NCBI GenBank assembly: GCA_028554755.1
Contig: JAPTOF010000010.1
Span: 3,394,001-3,458,000 of the forward strand
From: Cordia subcordata
Lineage: Eukaryota; Streptophyta; Magnoliopsida; Boraginales; Cordiaceae
Length of the DNA: 64,000 nt
Reading direction: 5' to 3'
This document shows positions 1 to 11,469 of the stretch, one piece after another. A program made the position numbers and the translations under genes. Each line of letters starts with the position of its first letter. The first letter of the stretch is position 1. The notes beneath the pieces were generated by a model. It made no database searches, was not told the origin of the DNA, and was given only the letters and a program-made list of their open reading frames with translations.

Positions 1-2460
1 TCAAACGTTCACGGTTATTATTTCCCTATTTTAGTATCGAAAGCTTGTCCATGCCATTTTAGAAATCTCTTAAAGAAATAACTCTCGAGCTTCTTTTGAT
101 AAAAAGATGAGCAAAGTTAGATCTGGCTCACTTGATTCTTCTTCTGTTGACGGAAGCTTCAAAGATGCATGCACCACTGAATTGAATGGAATCACAAAAG
201 ATATATTTAGTCATGTTTCCCAGGTTGCACGTGTTGCATGAACAAAGCATATAATATTGTCTCCTTTTGGCTTGTCCAGAACATGGATTAGCTAAGGTGT
301 CACGATTATTTGGCCAGACATCTCATTTGGGGCATTTCTTTCTTGCCATAAGTAGAAAGTGCAGTGCCTTCCTGTGGGTTTCACGAGCATCCATAGATCT
401 GGGGTTGGAACTTGGAACTTGAAACCTTGAGTAAAAAGTGAGAATTATAAATTTTGTCTTCCTGTGGCCATAAGGCAGTTTGGTTTTTCGTTTTGGAGAG
501 TCAAATTGACTTTTGCAGCATAAAAATCTGTTTGGTGAAAAAAGAAATGTTTGGTTTTCCATCCCAAAATTGAGTTTGAGCCCAAAGTCAACTGAGTTTT
601 AACCTTAAATGGAAAATTTAAAATTTTTTACTTCTCTGTTAGCAGTTTGCAAGAAGAAGTTTTAAAAATAGTTTTGACAAAAAAATCCTCATTATTTTTG
701 TCGTTAATAATTCTTGAGTTATGATTATAATTAAAAATATAATAATTTAAAAAAAATAAACTTAATAATTTTGACTTCAATAAAAATAAAATAACAAAAA
801 TTAATAAAATATAATAATAAATAACCGAGTTAATTTAATTAACTAAAAAATGAACAAAAAGATAATGACTTAAAGAAAATAATAAGTCAATTAAAAATAA
901 TAATCTAAATGTTTAATAATTTAATAATATCTTTTAATTTTTAATTTAACAATAATTTATTTATTCTTAATATAATTTAATGAGTTTTCATTTATATATT
1001 GTAGAGAAAATAATAGTTTATTATTAAAAGTTTGGAAATGCCCTTTAGTAATTTAGACAACTAACTATTATTTTTAATATAAAACCAAACATCATTTCAT
1101 TTAATGAAAGTCTGTTTTATATAAAATAACCAAACATATTTGTTTTTTTTACCAAAAGTTCTTTTAACCAAAAGTCCGTTTCTAAACGACCTTTTCACAA
1201 AATAGTATTTTCAAACTGAAAGCTAAACTAGCTCTAAGTATACAAATATGAAGTGATATTTAGGTGATAAAAATAGGGTAGCATCAAAGTTAAATCTTTG
1301 GTAAGTAGAAGGCCCACCCCTCGTGAACAACGGGCTATGAGAAAATTAGCTGCTTGCATTATAAAGTTTTGATCATCATCACTAGAAATTCTAAGTGGCT
1401 AGTTAATTAGTATGCTCAAAGAATAAGTCTTTTCACTTCTTCAATTCTTCTCATTGTCTTATTTCCTCGAAGAATAACTAATGGCAAGTATATATATCTC
1501 CTCCCACTTGATTTTCTTTTTGAAATCCATCATTTTTTATTATCTAAGTTTTTTTAGTTTAGCTTGAAAACTACTTGTGATAAGCTGTAAATTAAAGATA
1601 TCAACAACAATTAATCATCAATTTGTTGTAATTAATTTCCAAAACACAAGATGCTGGATTATATAAGTTTTTATCTTTAACATTTAACTGCAGAAAATTA
1701 AGGACAACTTAATATTATTCATCAGCAATAGAAAGAATAAAGAACAAAATTGTTTATATTTTCTTTATTGATTGGATAGATAAGCAAAAATCCGAATATG
1801 TTTGATCTCGATCGAGTAGGGGAAAATTGAAAGATTGGAATTAACACAATCAAGACCAAATCTAATCCCTCTTTAGTTTACATATTAATTATTCGGATAA
1901 AACAAACTAAAAATGTATTGTTTAAAATTTTGTCCGATCCATATTCTCCCAAAATTTTGAGTTTTCTTACAATTATCCATTTATTTTATGGCTACCAAAA
2001 TTTCAAAGTACTAGTGACCAGTGAGACAACTATATGTGCTTGTTGAGTAAGAGAGAAAACAATGTGCCAAAAATGGGAGAACTAAACCCCCAAAAATTCA
2101 AGTAAAATTGGACGTTCATATGTGAAACCTTGAAGCTCAAGATATATTTTCATTACATGTTTACTTGACATCTTTAGCTTCTTCATTATTGTTTTTTATT
2201 TTGTTGGCAAAGACAATTATTTGATTATCCTTCTAGAAAATATTTTACCCTTTTTATTTTTCATAATTTCCATCAAGGAACTGAATACATTCCTAAAATA
2301 GTGTTGCCATTTCTATTAATCTCTACAAAATCATTAGCTAGTGGAAACATTTCTTTCTATTTCTTGAAAAAAACCATGCACCAGGTAGGTAGACATTCTT
2401 GTTAGTCTGGGTGCAGAATACATGATAAGCAAATATAAACTTGGTAGTGTATAAGGAAAT
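1..2460. other. AT-rich intergenic region, no supported gene
   Basis: No long open frame, splice pattern or recognised protein is seen. A 44-codon frame at 107-241 (+) has coding-like composition rich in Ser and Asp, but it has upstream stops and no recognisable family. It could be the tail of a gene lying mostly outside the window. From about 600 to 1140 the sequence is almost pure A/T homopolymer-rich DNA. Confidence 0.5.
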
Positions 2461-2464
2461 ATAA

Positions 2465-2837
2465 TTGCATTATTATATAAGATTTAAAGTCTTTACGTTG
2501 ATGCGACATAATCTTATTTAAAACGAGTTGTTGTTTGTCAAGACGAGAAAATAAATAAATAAATAAATATATATATATATATATATATATATCTGATTGG
2601 AGATTGTTTTGTGTGTTTTACAACCATCCGGAAGCTAGCTAGCTCCATTAAGCTAAAGTCTGATATATCATTGCATTATTATAAGATTTAAAGTCATAAC
2701 GTTGATGCGACAAAATCTTAATTAAAACGAGCTTTTGTTTGTCAAGACGAGGAAAAAAAAAAATCTGATTGGAGAGTGTTTTGTGTGTTCTACAACCATC
2801 CGGAAGCTAGCCAGCTCGAATAAGCTAAAGTCTGATT
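2465..2837. repeat. tandem duplication of a ~170-200 bp unit
   Basis: Copy 1 (about 2465-2663) and copy 2 (about 2671-2837) share long near-identical blocks, including the motifs GATTTAAAGTC, ACGTTGATGCGACA, TTTGTCAAGACGAG, CAACCATCCGGAAGCTAGC and AAGCTAAAGTCTGAT. Copy 1 is longer because it carries a (TA)n microsatellite at about 2567-2592. A weaker resemblance (CTACAACCCTCCAGAAGCC) recurs near 8840. Confidence 0.85.
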
Positions 2838-2839
2838 AG

Positions 2840-4660
2840 TTTTTTTATTTAAAGGCCTATCTTTGCAGCTTTTTTGGTTTCTTTGTTAATCTCTAGTGAC
2901 TCCGCGATCTCGGTTAAGTAAAGTGGAATAAGATACATTGAATCTGCCCCAATGCATGTGTGCCACTTGCATTAAAATAGTAATCCTCGATATCATTGAT
3001 ATACTATGTTTAGAAATAGACTTTTAACTTATTCATTCTGACCACGACCAGAAGCATTTACTTTTCAATTGATTTTAACCTTTTCGGAAAGCATTAATTT
3101 TCAACTTTTCTCTCTTTTGATACGCCTAACCCAAAGAAATCGAGTTATACAATACTTAACATATTGTATTTTAATTGTTGTTCGGTGAAATGAAATAATT
3201 ACTTATTGATCAAAACATATTGTATTTTAGTTTACGGAAAAAATAATAATATATTACATAAATAATCAGATATGCTCTAATGTGGTTTTTAGTTTTGATC
3301 ATCAAAACGAATTTGTATAAATTTATTCAGATGCTCTTGTTGTGAATTTGAACTAGAGATCTCAAAAGGTACCAAATTAGATCCACAGGATAGTATAATT
3401 AAGAGTGGCCAGCGTTGCTCTTTTCTTTATCTTCTAATTTTTCAGTTTGCCAGCCCCATTCTTTTTGAATCGTAGATTCTGAAGTCTATGGTATGATATT
3501 AATTTTATGGTCTAAAAAAAATTAAATAAATAGAATTTTATATTCGCGAAATATGCTATAATTAATACCAAGCCCAAAATACGACAAAGATATCTTTTGC
3601 GTGAGATCCTTCCGGGATAATACTTCACATTTTAATCCTAACAACCGAATGAGACCAGCAACCACGTGCAATAATCAAGAGTTTCACTTTCTATAATTCA
3701 AGAATATTTTAGAACCTAGTAGGCTCCATGGTTCTCGTTTTTTGCCAGAGGAACAACTAATACTTCAAAAGATTTTCGTGGATATTAAAGATAGAATTAG
3801 TCTTCAAAGTAGATATAGAAACCCTGTTGAAATCGTCTCAGTTGTATAAAATGGAAGATTGATATGGTGTAAGTTCTGGAGCTGATTATTTGATGATTGT
3901 TCCTATATATATTTTTTTGTGATGGAATAAAATGCTTATTTTCCCGTAACAAAACAGTACCCTAGATTCATATCATATTTAAGCTCAAGGATCGAGGTAA
4001 CAAAGATTCATTTCCAATGCAATATGATCCAGCCTAGGTCCCATGGAGAAGAAAAAGGAAAAGAAAATTGACAAGGATTGGGCTACGTCCTTTTCTAACC
4101 CGAACCGATTTTACTGAATTACCCAAAATACGATCGCTTATGAAATTGTCCTGATCCCTCGGAGCGTCGCTTCCCAATCTCTGGGGGTTTCGCATCCTAA
4201 TCATCCTGAAGCATTGCATCCCCACCATGAGATGCCATCCTGATCATTATCAGGCTATCCCGACCAAAAAGATATGGTAATAACTTTAAGAAGGCCACAC
4301 ATCCAATGGGCACCCTATAAATAACTCCAAACACACAAACGAAAAAGTGCAAGTCATGCCATCCACAAAAGAGGCAAGAAAAAAGTTATAAGCTTTCTTC
4401 TCTCTCTTCCCTCTTCTTCTTTAATATATACGATCAGTTAATACATACTAATTTGATCGTTGGAGGGGCTAATGCTGGGGTCCCACTGGTGTGAAGCCTT
4501 GCCTTGCAGGTCCCTCGTCACTGAATCAGAAGATCGTTATTACTTTATCTGATTCTTGGCAGGATTAAAAATAATTGACAAAGACTGTGTAAAGTACAAC
4601 ATATTTGTCAGTCTAAAATTAAATTAATAACTCTCCCTTTATTGCGTTTGTAATCTTATT
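2840..4660. other. intergenic DNA upstream of the heat stress factor
   Basis: No gene is recognised on either strand. The segment is AT-rich with only short frames. It forms the distal upstream region of the heat stress factor gene. Confidence 0.5.
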
Positions 4661-4664
4661 ATTG

Positions 4665-4696
4665 TTCTCGAATTCTCAGTCAAGAAATTTCTGGAA
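4665..4696 (+). promoter_or_regulatory. heat shock element cluster
   Basis: A perfect three-unit heat shock element GAAnnTTCnnGAA lies at 4684-4696. A further TTCnnGAA lies at 4665-4672, followed by an imperfect unit at 4675-4677. These alternating nGAAn blocks are the binding sites of trimeric HSF proteins. The cluster ends about 29 bp before a TATA-like run, the arrangement usual in plant heat-inducible promoters. It suggests auto- or cross-regulation of the downstream HSF gene by HSFs. Confidence 0.6.
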
Positions 4697-4724
4697 TTTA
4701 TTTTTTCATATCCTTTAATGGAGT

Positions 4725-4740
4725 TTATATATATATATAT
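4725..4740 (+). promoter_or_regulatory. TATA-like run downstream of the heat shock elements
   Basis: The run TTTATATATATATATAT follows the heat shock elements. If used, it places transcription start near 4760-4770 and leaves a 5' leader of about 730 nt before the HSF start codon, possibly with a leader intron. A simple TA microsatellite is the alternative explanation. Confidence 0.35.
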
Positions 4741-5499
4741 AGCTTACTAATTTAAAGGGTTGGGAATCACATTCCACAGAAAATATCTAAGACAAGTGTT
4801 GGGGTTTGGCAACAGTGAAAGTATCTTAAGCACTTTTCCATATCTCAAGATCAGATGATTCCTATTTTCTAAGCTCTAACACCAACCACACCAACCAAGC
4901 ATCCATGATGCCCTAATTTCTCCCTCTTTGCAACATGAACCCTGACAACCTTCAAATCTCCAGTAGCATTTAAAAGAAAAAGAAGTATAATCTAATGCAT
5001 TTAGATGGTAATGTAATCAGATATATTATGTTGTTTAGCACTTCTGATTAGTGTAATTGCACCATATCTTGAAAAACTACTTTTTTTTTTTTATCTCCTT
5101 TAAACCTTCATTACAATCTTTCTGATCCATCTCTTCATTCACCATGTTCAGCTAGCAATCTCATCGAAAAGTAACGTAGAAAACTGACTTTAATTCTTTT
5201 TTTTTTTTCCATTGTTATCATGATGTTAGTACATAAATCTCAATCTAGTGATGCCAGTTAATTATGTAATAATTAATTGTAATCTTCTTTTTGCCTGATA
5301 CCCTAATAGGAGAAGCACTAAAATGACAGCCCTCCTAACAAAAACAATTTTTTTACTTCATTAATGAAGTGTTCTTAATAGCCATAGCCAATCATTACAG
5401 ACCTCGAGATCTACAAAACCTATACTGCAGAAAGAAAAATTATGATAACCCTCAGGAGATTATCTCTCGTTTAATCAAGAAATTAGAGTCCAAGTATAT

Positions 5500-7291
5500 A
5501 TGGATCCTTTTAACCATGTTATCAAGCAGGAGTTCTCAGAGTCAAGTTTATTGGATTTCAATGAGTCTTCATCATCCATGGCAGCTCCTCAGCCAATGGA
5601 GGGGCTTCACGAGGCAGGCCCTCCGCCTTTCCTCACAAAAACATATGATCTTGTCGATGATCCGACAACCGATGATGTTGTTTCTTGGAGCAAATCTGAC
5701 AACAGTTTTGTTGTTTGGGATCCTCAGATATTTGCCCTAAATATTCTCCCTATGTACTTCAAGCACAACAACTTCGCAAGCTTTGTCAGGCAGCTCAACA
5801 GTTATGTAAGTTTCTTTAATTTTTTTTTATTTTTTTATTTATTTTTTCTTTTGCAAAGTGATATATATGTGTATATAGATATATATCTATATATCTTCGT
5901 TTCCTATTTTTTAATCAGCGTGTAGTACTTGAGGAAAAGATAATTTCATGTAGTTAATGTGCAAGTTGCCAAAATGGGTACCCTACATGTGTTGTGTTCT
6001 CCTTCAATATGTTCATGAGTGTCCTACATTGCTTAATCTATATTTTTCTTTAGTACTTGTTTCAGTTGCAAATTGCAATAGAGAAGATGTAATTTTTCTT
6101 TTCCCACTCTCTCTTTGTTAATTTTTTGGCAATACAATCTTTGCTTTTCCAAATCAGTTCAAAAGGAAGTGGAGATGACATTAAGCTATTAGTATCTATT
6201 GATCCCTTTCATGTTAGAGTTACTTGAAAATTGCAAAGCAGTTGAAATAATTTGTCACATTTAATTCTCCGCATAAACATGCTTTCAATTACACTCATTT
6301 GTCGCGAACTACTGAATTTTTTGCAATGATAGCTCTTTTAGCTGATGTTATCTAGTGGAATAATGCTGTGCTTGTTATATGCGTTTCAGATTTAAGATTT
6401 CAGATAAACATATAACAAACGCAATATAAGTCTTACTTCAGTTTCTATATCAATTTAGCTCTTGAGAACAATTATTTGGCATCCTCATGATCCATTTTTT
6501 TGTGAGTAATGTAACTTTTTCAGGGCTTTAGGAAGGTAGATTCAGAAAAATGGGAGTTTGCTAATGAAGGGTTTTTGAGGGGACAAAAGCACCTCTTGAA
6601 ATCTATTAGGAGGAGGACCACGACTCATTATCATAATCTCCAGGGTTCAAGCCAAGGTTTAACATCTTGCATTGAAGTAGGCCATTTTCAACTGCACGAA
6701 GAAATCGAACGGTTGAAGCGTGACAAGCAGGTCTTAATGGTGGAATTGATGAAACTGAGACAGCAACAGCAAAACACTAACGCTTACGCGAAAGCAATGG
6801 GACAGCGGATAGAAAAGACAGAAATCAGACAGCGCCATATGATGAGTTTCTTGGCTAGAGCAATAGAAAATCCAGGTGATTTTGTGCAGCAAATAGCTCG
6901 ATTTAACCGAAGAAAAGAGCTCCAGGAATCGATAACTGACAAGAGAATGAAGCAAATTGATCAAGGGCTTAGCAAGCAATTAGGCCATGGTGGATTTGAT
7001 GATTCAGGCCTGGAAACATTTGCATTGAGCACCCAAACAAGAAGTGAAGCTTCATTCAATTTCGTTGAAAATTATGGAGAAAAAGATGATGCAGACAAGC
7101 AATTAGGTACTTGGGATAACAGATCACTTGATCAAGGGATGCGGGAGAACTTCTTACATGAGAGAATTGATGATGAAATAGGTTTATTTGCTGCTGATTA
7201 TAAAGGAGATGATGAAGAATATCTGCAGAATTTATATAAGCAGCTGGATTTTTCGGGTCCTAGCCAACCGTATGGGTCTAGCAGATTCTAG
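5500..7291 (+). CDS. heat stress transcription factor, class A (HsfA6b/A7/A2-like), 2 exons
   Basis: Two exons, 5500-5805 and 6524-7291, joined across a phase-0 GT-AG intron, encode about 357 residues. Residues 41-134 are the winged-helix DNA-binding domain, with the recognition segment [11 protein letters not shown] split by the intron at the position conserved across plant HSFs. Residues about 160-220 form the HR-A/B coiled coil ([16 protein letters not shown], then [12 protein letters not shown]) with the extended class A spacing. A basic stretch at 231-244 could be a nuclear localisation signal. The N terminus ([12 protein letters not shown]) resembles HsfA6b. The protein should bind heat shock elements as a trimer in the nucleus. 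I see no clear aromatic AHA activation motif (FWxxLL type) in the acidic C terminus, so activator strength is uncertain. Subclass assignment is by recognition, not phylogeny. Confidence 0.92.
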
Positions 7292-7418
7292 CGCTGAATT
7301 ATATGAAGACTATTCAGATGGATTTATTAGCCTGGTGCTGATAGTAGTAATCTGCAGAATCTTCTTAGAGCAAGATTACAAATTTTTTTTGGGTGAATCA
7401 AATCGTTGCTTGTTTAAT

Positions 7419-7890
7419 TTTACGCTCTTTAACTATAAGAATTGAGAATTGAATAATGTTTTATGTAATGTCTTCACTTTTTTACAAATTTCTCGTATAT
7501 AATATTATCAGTGTTTGGTTAAAAGATATCTAATTTGAAGTTAGTAGGTCTTCATGAACTTTGCCTATTGATCTGAAAAACATCGACCTCTAACTTTTGT
7601 ATGTGGAAATGTGTCATTTCCATGAAGTCTAGAAAAGATTTATTTACGAGGAAATGTTACTTATCCAATGTGTCATTTTCATGTAGTCTAGAAAGATTGA
7701 TTTTCGAAAGATGTTACTTATGATCTTATGCTCTTTTGACTATGGAATTAAAATTAGGCAATGATTTACGTGACATCTTCACCCTTAAATTTTAATAATC
7801 TCTCGTATATAATATTGCCAAGATCTAAATTGAATTCGGTAGGTCTTCGTGCATGAACTTCGCCTATTAATCTGAAAAATATTTAATTCT
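7419..7890. repeat. direct duplication of the HSF 3' flank
   Basis: About 170 bp just after the HSF stop codon (7419-7590) recur at about 7728-7890. Shared blocks include TCTCGTATATAATATT, GTAGGTCTTC, TGAACTT and GCCTATT, each followed by ATCTGAAAAA. The copies are diverged. The probable HSF 3' untranslated region lies in the first copy. Confidence 0.75.
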
Positions 7891-8128
7891 GTTCCCTTTT
7901 TGCTAGATAAATAAGTATTTTAACTGATCATAACAAAACTTATATGAATATCACAAAAATAAATTTTCATTTCAATATACAAAATAAGTGTCTTTCCAAT
8001 GCCTAGTCTAGTTTAATTTTCAGGCGGCAATAGAAGTGCCAAAAAAGACTGGAGAATAAAAAGAAGGGCAGTTGTACAGGCATACTTGTTAAACACATAT
8101 ATCATAAGTTTTCAACTTGACATATATA

Positions 8129-8358
8129 GGGCCTGTTTGGATTGATTTTCTTTTTAAAAAAAAAAGTTTTTTAAAGTATTTTTTTTTAATAATAACTAAT
8201 TCACTGGACTTCTAAAAAAGATGAAACTCTGAATAGAAAAAAGTTACCTCAAATACAACTTTTCTTTTAAAAGTCAGAATTTTTAACTTCTAAAAAAATT
8301 TTTTTTTTTAACAATTCTTAAAAAAGTGCATTTGAAAAGAGTTGATCCAAATGAACCC
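8129..8358. mobile_element. MITE, GGGCCTGTTTGGATTG family
   Basis: The ends are imperfect inverted repeats: GGGCCTGTTTGGATTGAT on the left and GTTGATCCAAATGAACCC on the right. The inside is A/T-homopolymer-rich. At least five more members of this family occur in the window. There is no coding capacity, as expected for a non-autonomous element. Confidence 0.7.
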
Positions 8359-8359
8359 A

Positions 8360-9437
8360 TACTATAATTAGAAACTAAATAAAATAACATGTGTCAAATA
8401 AACCAAGAGAAGACATAAAGCCAAAATAAGAGGAACAAATTATTTATAAGTATAATATTATATATATGAAGAAGTGTGTATCTACAAAGTGTATATGGGT
8501 AGTTTATATAGGCAATATATTTACTTGGTGCCCAAATTTGCTTACTTCGTGCCAAGTTATAACATACAAAAAAACAAAAAATATGCTAACACCCCCCCCC
8601 CTCTAAAACTGAAGGTAGAGTAAAAGACACCAGCTTGATTTTGGACGTGAGCTCTTAAAGTCAACTGGGAGGATGAGCGTTTGTAAAAAGATCTGCAAAC
8701 TGAATAGTGGAAGGTGTAAACTGAAGCTTTGTAGTACCCTTAAACGTATGTTGATGAATAAAGTGACAATTACATATAATATGAAAAAAGAAAAAAATTG
8801 GGATTCTCATTGGAAAATGGAGATTGCTTTGTCTTTGAGGTGTCTACAACCCTCCAGAAGCCTATTAAATTATTATGCCCATTTGACAATTCTTCTTCTT
8901 GATCAAGTTGCATATCAACTTGCTTAATTTATCGCCCAGATAGGCCACGGTCCTTTCTATAAAAAGAAAGCAACAATATTTAAAAAAAAATAAAATATCT
9001 CCCTTTGATGACCATCTGGAAAATTCTCATACACCAACTCATACATACAATTCATGCATCTCTCCCTATTTCAATGTGCCAACATGAATATGGTATATAA
9101 ATATTCTTTTGCATGTTGTCATAATATATTCATAAAAATCAACACAACCACCATTTTAACAAGCTTTATAAATAACCTTTAGGTCTCTCCATATACATGA
9201 TCTCCTTTCTCCCAAACTTTTTTATCCATATACTCTTCATTCATTTTTTTCTTCTTATTATCTCCATTGATGCTTGAAAGCTTCAATTGTGCCAAACTCA
9301 TGAAGGCTTCTTACTAGTAGGGACCAACTTGCTACCGGGTTCGGGTTAAAATCTCCATTGACCCTACAAAATACGTGAAACGACTCATTTACTGAAACAA
9401 TTTCTACTCGTATTTGACCCGTAATATTTTCTTGTTA
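8360..9437. other. intergenic segment between the two HSF-type loci
   Basis: A C10 homopolymer occurs at about 8591-8600, and the remainder is AT-rich. I searched for a first HSF exon (the start of the DNA-binding domain) matching the relic downstream and did not find one. Confidence 0.45.
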
Positions 9438-9858
9438 GGCCTTAGAACTGTATCCAGGTATGAATTCTTTAGGCCAAGCTTCAAATCAAGGTCTAGAGTC
9501 TTGTGATGAAATGGATGGGTTTGAATCAGAAGGAGAAATCTATATGCTGAGGCTTGAGAAGCAGATTTTGATGGCCAAGATAGAGAAGCTTAAAGAGGAG
9601 GAAGAAAACACTAGAGCTTATCTTAAAGCTTTGGAAGAAAGACTCCAAGGGAGTGAACTTAGAGAAAAGCAGATGATGAGCTTTTTGGCAAAAGCAATTC
9701 AAGATCCTGCTTTGTTGATGCAATTAATCGAATATGAATCAGAGGAGAAACTTGTAGAAACAGCTTTGGAGAAGATGCCACCAACTGATCATCAAGTTGA
9801 AGAAGTCATACTAGACCATGGTGGTGACCGAGAATGTCAAGCGAAAGATGATATGTAA
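9438..9858 (+). pseudogene. HSF relic lacking the DNA-binding domain (HR-A/B-only frame)
   Basis: An open frame from ATG 9460 to 9858 encodes 132 residues that align with exon 2 of the upstream HSF. NQGLESC matches SQGLTSC, EIYMLRLEKQILMAKIEKL matches the HR-A coiled coil, and KQMMSFLAKAIQDP matches HR-B. Just upstream, AG at 9437-9438 followed by GCCTTAGAACTGTATCCAG resembles the intact gene's intron acceptor and the first bases of its exon 2. The intervening DNA-binding-domain tail has been deleted and exon 1 is missing. The frame stops at the TAA ending at 9858, before any activation domain. It is either a decaying tandem duplicate or a small protein that could trimerise with full HSFs. 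The coiled coil is free of stops and frameshifts. Confidence 0.75.
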
Positions 9859-9983
9859 CAATATTCGAAAAACATGTCTTGGATGAGAAACTTCTTCTCT
9901 TTTGCGCCTCATTTGTTTATTGTCTAATATACAATCCATTTAGATATTAAATCATCTTTTTGTTTTTGTTAACCCTAGTGATT

Positions 9984-10010
9984 GGGGGTGGGGGGTGGGG
10001 GGGGGTGGGG
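9984..10010 (+). other. G-quadruplex-prone G-run
   Basis: Four G-tracts of 5, 6, 9 and 4 bases are separated by single T residues. This is an ideal short-loop quadruplex pattern on the + strand, about 125 bp past the stop codon of the HSF relic. Confidence 0.7.
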
Positions 10011-10924
10011 AAACATTGGCTTAACACCCCAAGATCCATATTGATCAAGTTGCCCCAAAGAGTATTATTTTCAGGCCCCTTCTACCTGGGGGTGTTGGCT
10101 GTGGGAAATTAATTCTGCAAAGTTTTCCTTTTCCTCACATGTATGAGAATTGGCGTGCTTTAAATGTATGTGTGATACACGAATTTGTTGCAGCACATGA
10201 GAAGTAATTTTTCACACGAAAAGTAATATTTTCCTCATCCATAGACACCAAAAAAAAACTTCCATTTACAAGCATCATAATGCTAAGAGAAACATAATTC
10301 TACCCTAATAATTCACGTAATTCAATTTTACTATCTAAGCATATATACACCCTATTTTCTTTGTATATATGCAAATCGACGTGAAAAAAGAACATTTTAA
10401 TTTTAGCCTCAAATGTTCTTGCGTCTTGGAGCCTCTGATTGTCGATTCACTTTACATATCGGTCCAATAAATTCTATTTTATTAGTGACTCTTCAATAAC
10501 ATAATAGATACCTTTTGTTAATATTGGTGGGACGGAAATCAAGTCAAGAGACTTTGCCTTTCTAGCGTCTTCCATTTAATTTCTTTGAAACTTGAAAAAT
10601 TTTTACTTTACAAAAGCAGCATTTCTCTCCTTACTTTTACTAATCCTTATTTCCCATCTGATACTTATGAACACCGATATTAATTATTTTAAACTCTTTA
10701 TTTAAAACTCTATTCGATGCAATTAGTTATTTAGATAACTAATGGGGGTTAACAAATAGCTAAAGTGTGCACAGCACGAAAAGATTCGAGGTTTGGCACC
10801 AAAACAAGTCTCGTTGCGCTGAGGACCTCCAAAGTCAAAGAGGGATGAAATCCGCGGCGCAAGTTAGCTTTGTAGGGTCGTAAAGTTACGTAAAACTTCT
10901 TATGTTTGGCGAAAAAATATAGAG

Positions 10925-11141
10925 TTAGTTTGAATTGACTTTTTTAAAAGTATTTTTTTTAATAATTTTTAAAAAATAATTTTTTTTAGATTATAAAAAT
11001 TCTGACTCTTAAAAAATTATATTTCAGTTTTTTTTCAAAATTTTAAATTTTTTTAAAAATTAAATCAAATAATTATTATTCATTTAATGTAATTTAAAAA
11101 AAAATATTTATTTCTTGAAAAGATCAATCAAATCAGGCCAT
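10925..11141. mobile_element. MITE, same TTTGAATTGACTTTTT family
   Basis: Left end GTTAGTTTGAATTGACTTTT and right end AAAAGATCAATCAAATCAGG form imperfect inverted repeats around an A/T-rich centre. It belongs to the same family as the element at 8129-8358. Confidence 0.6.
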
Positions 11142-11465
11142 AGAGACCACAGTCCACAAGCCTTTTCAGGCGCGTGTAGAAACACCCACGAGTATTGGTC
11201 TTCGATCAAAATTTTAATTAAGAAAGGTGCCTTGTCGCATTACACGTCACACTCTTGCGTTTCGGATAGCGAGTGATGTAACCCTTCCGCGAGCGAGTGG
11301 AGTTTCCGCTCTTGTTGACGGGGATGACCAGGGCTTGGAGGATTGCCACGCAGGCACTTTACCGACGGACATTTTAAAAGCCAGCTTGCTGATGATAAAC
11401 ATGGAACTGCAATTTTACAATGAAATTCCACCTACTTAGTCAAAGACAAAATTACCCTTCCTTCC
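11142..11465. other. GC-richer island, unidentified
   Basis: The base composition is markedly richer in G and C than its surroundings. Short open frames exist on both strands at about 11227-11439, but neither resembles a known family and no splice structure is convincing. Confidence 0.35.
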
Positions 11466-11469
11466 TCGT

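Noticed and set aside
228..233. CACGTG G-box near the left edge
   Set aside because: A single hexamer with no gene or promoter context nearby.
5369..5740. Open frame overlapping HSF exon 1 in another frame
   Set aside because: It overlaps the conserved DNA-binding domain out of frame and has no family resemblance.
11227..11439. Short frames on both strands in the GC-richer island
   Set aside because: Overlapping frames on opposite strands reflect base composition; no family resemblance or splice structure is seen.
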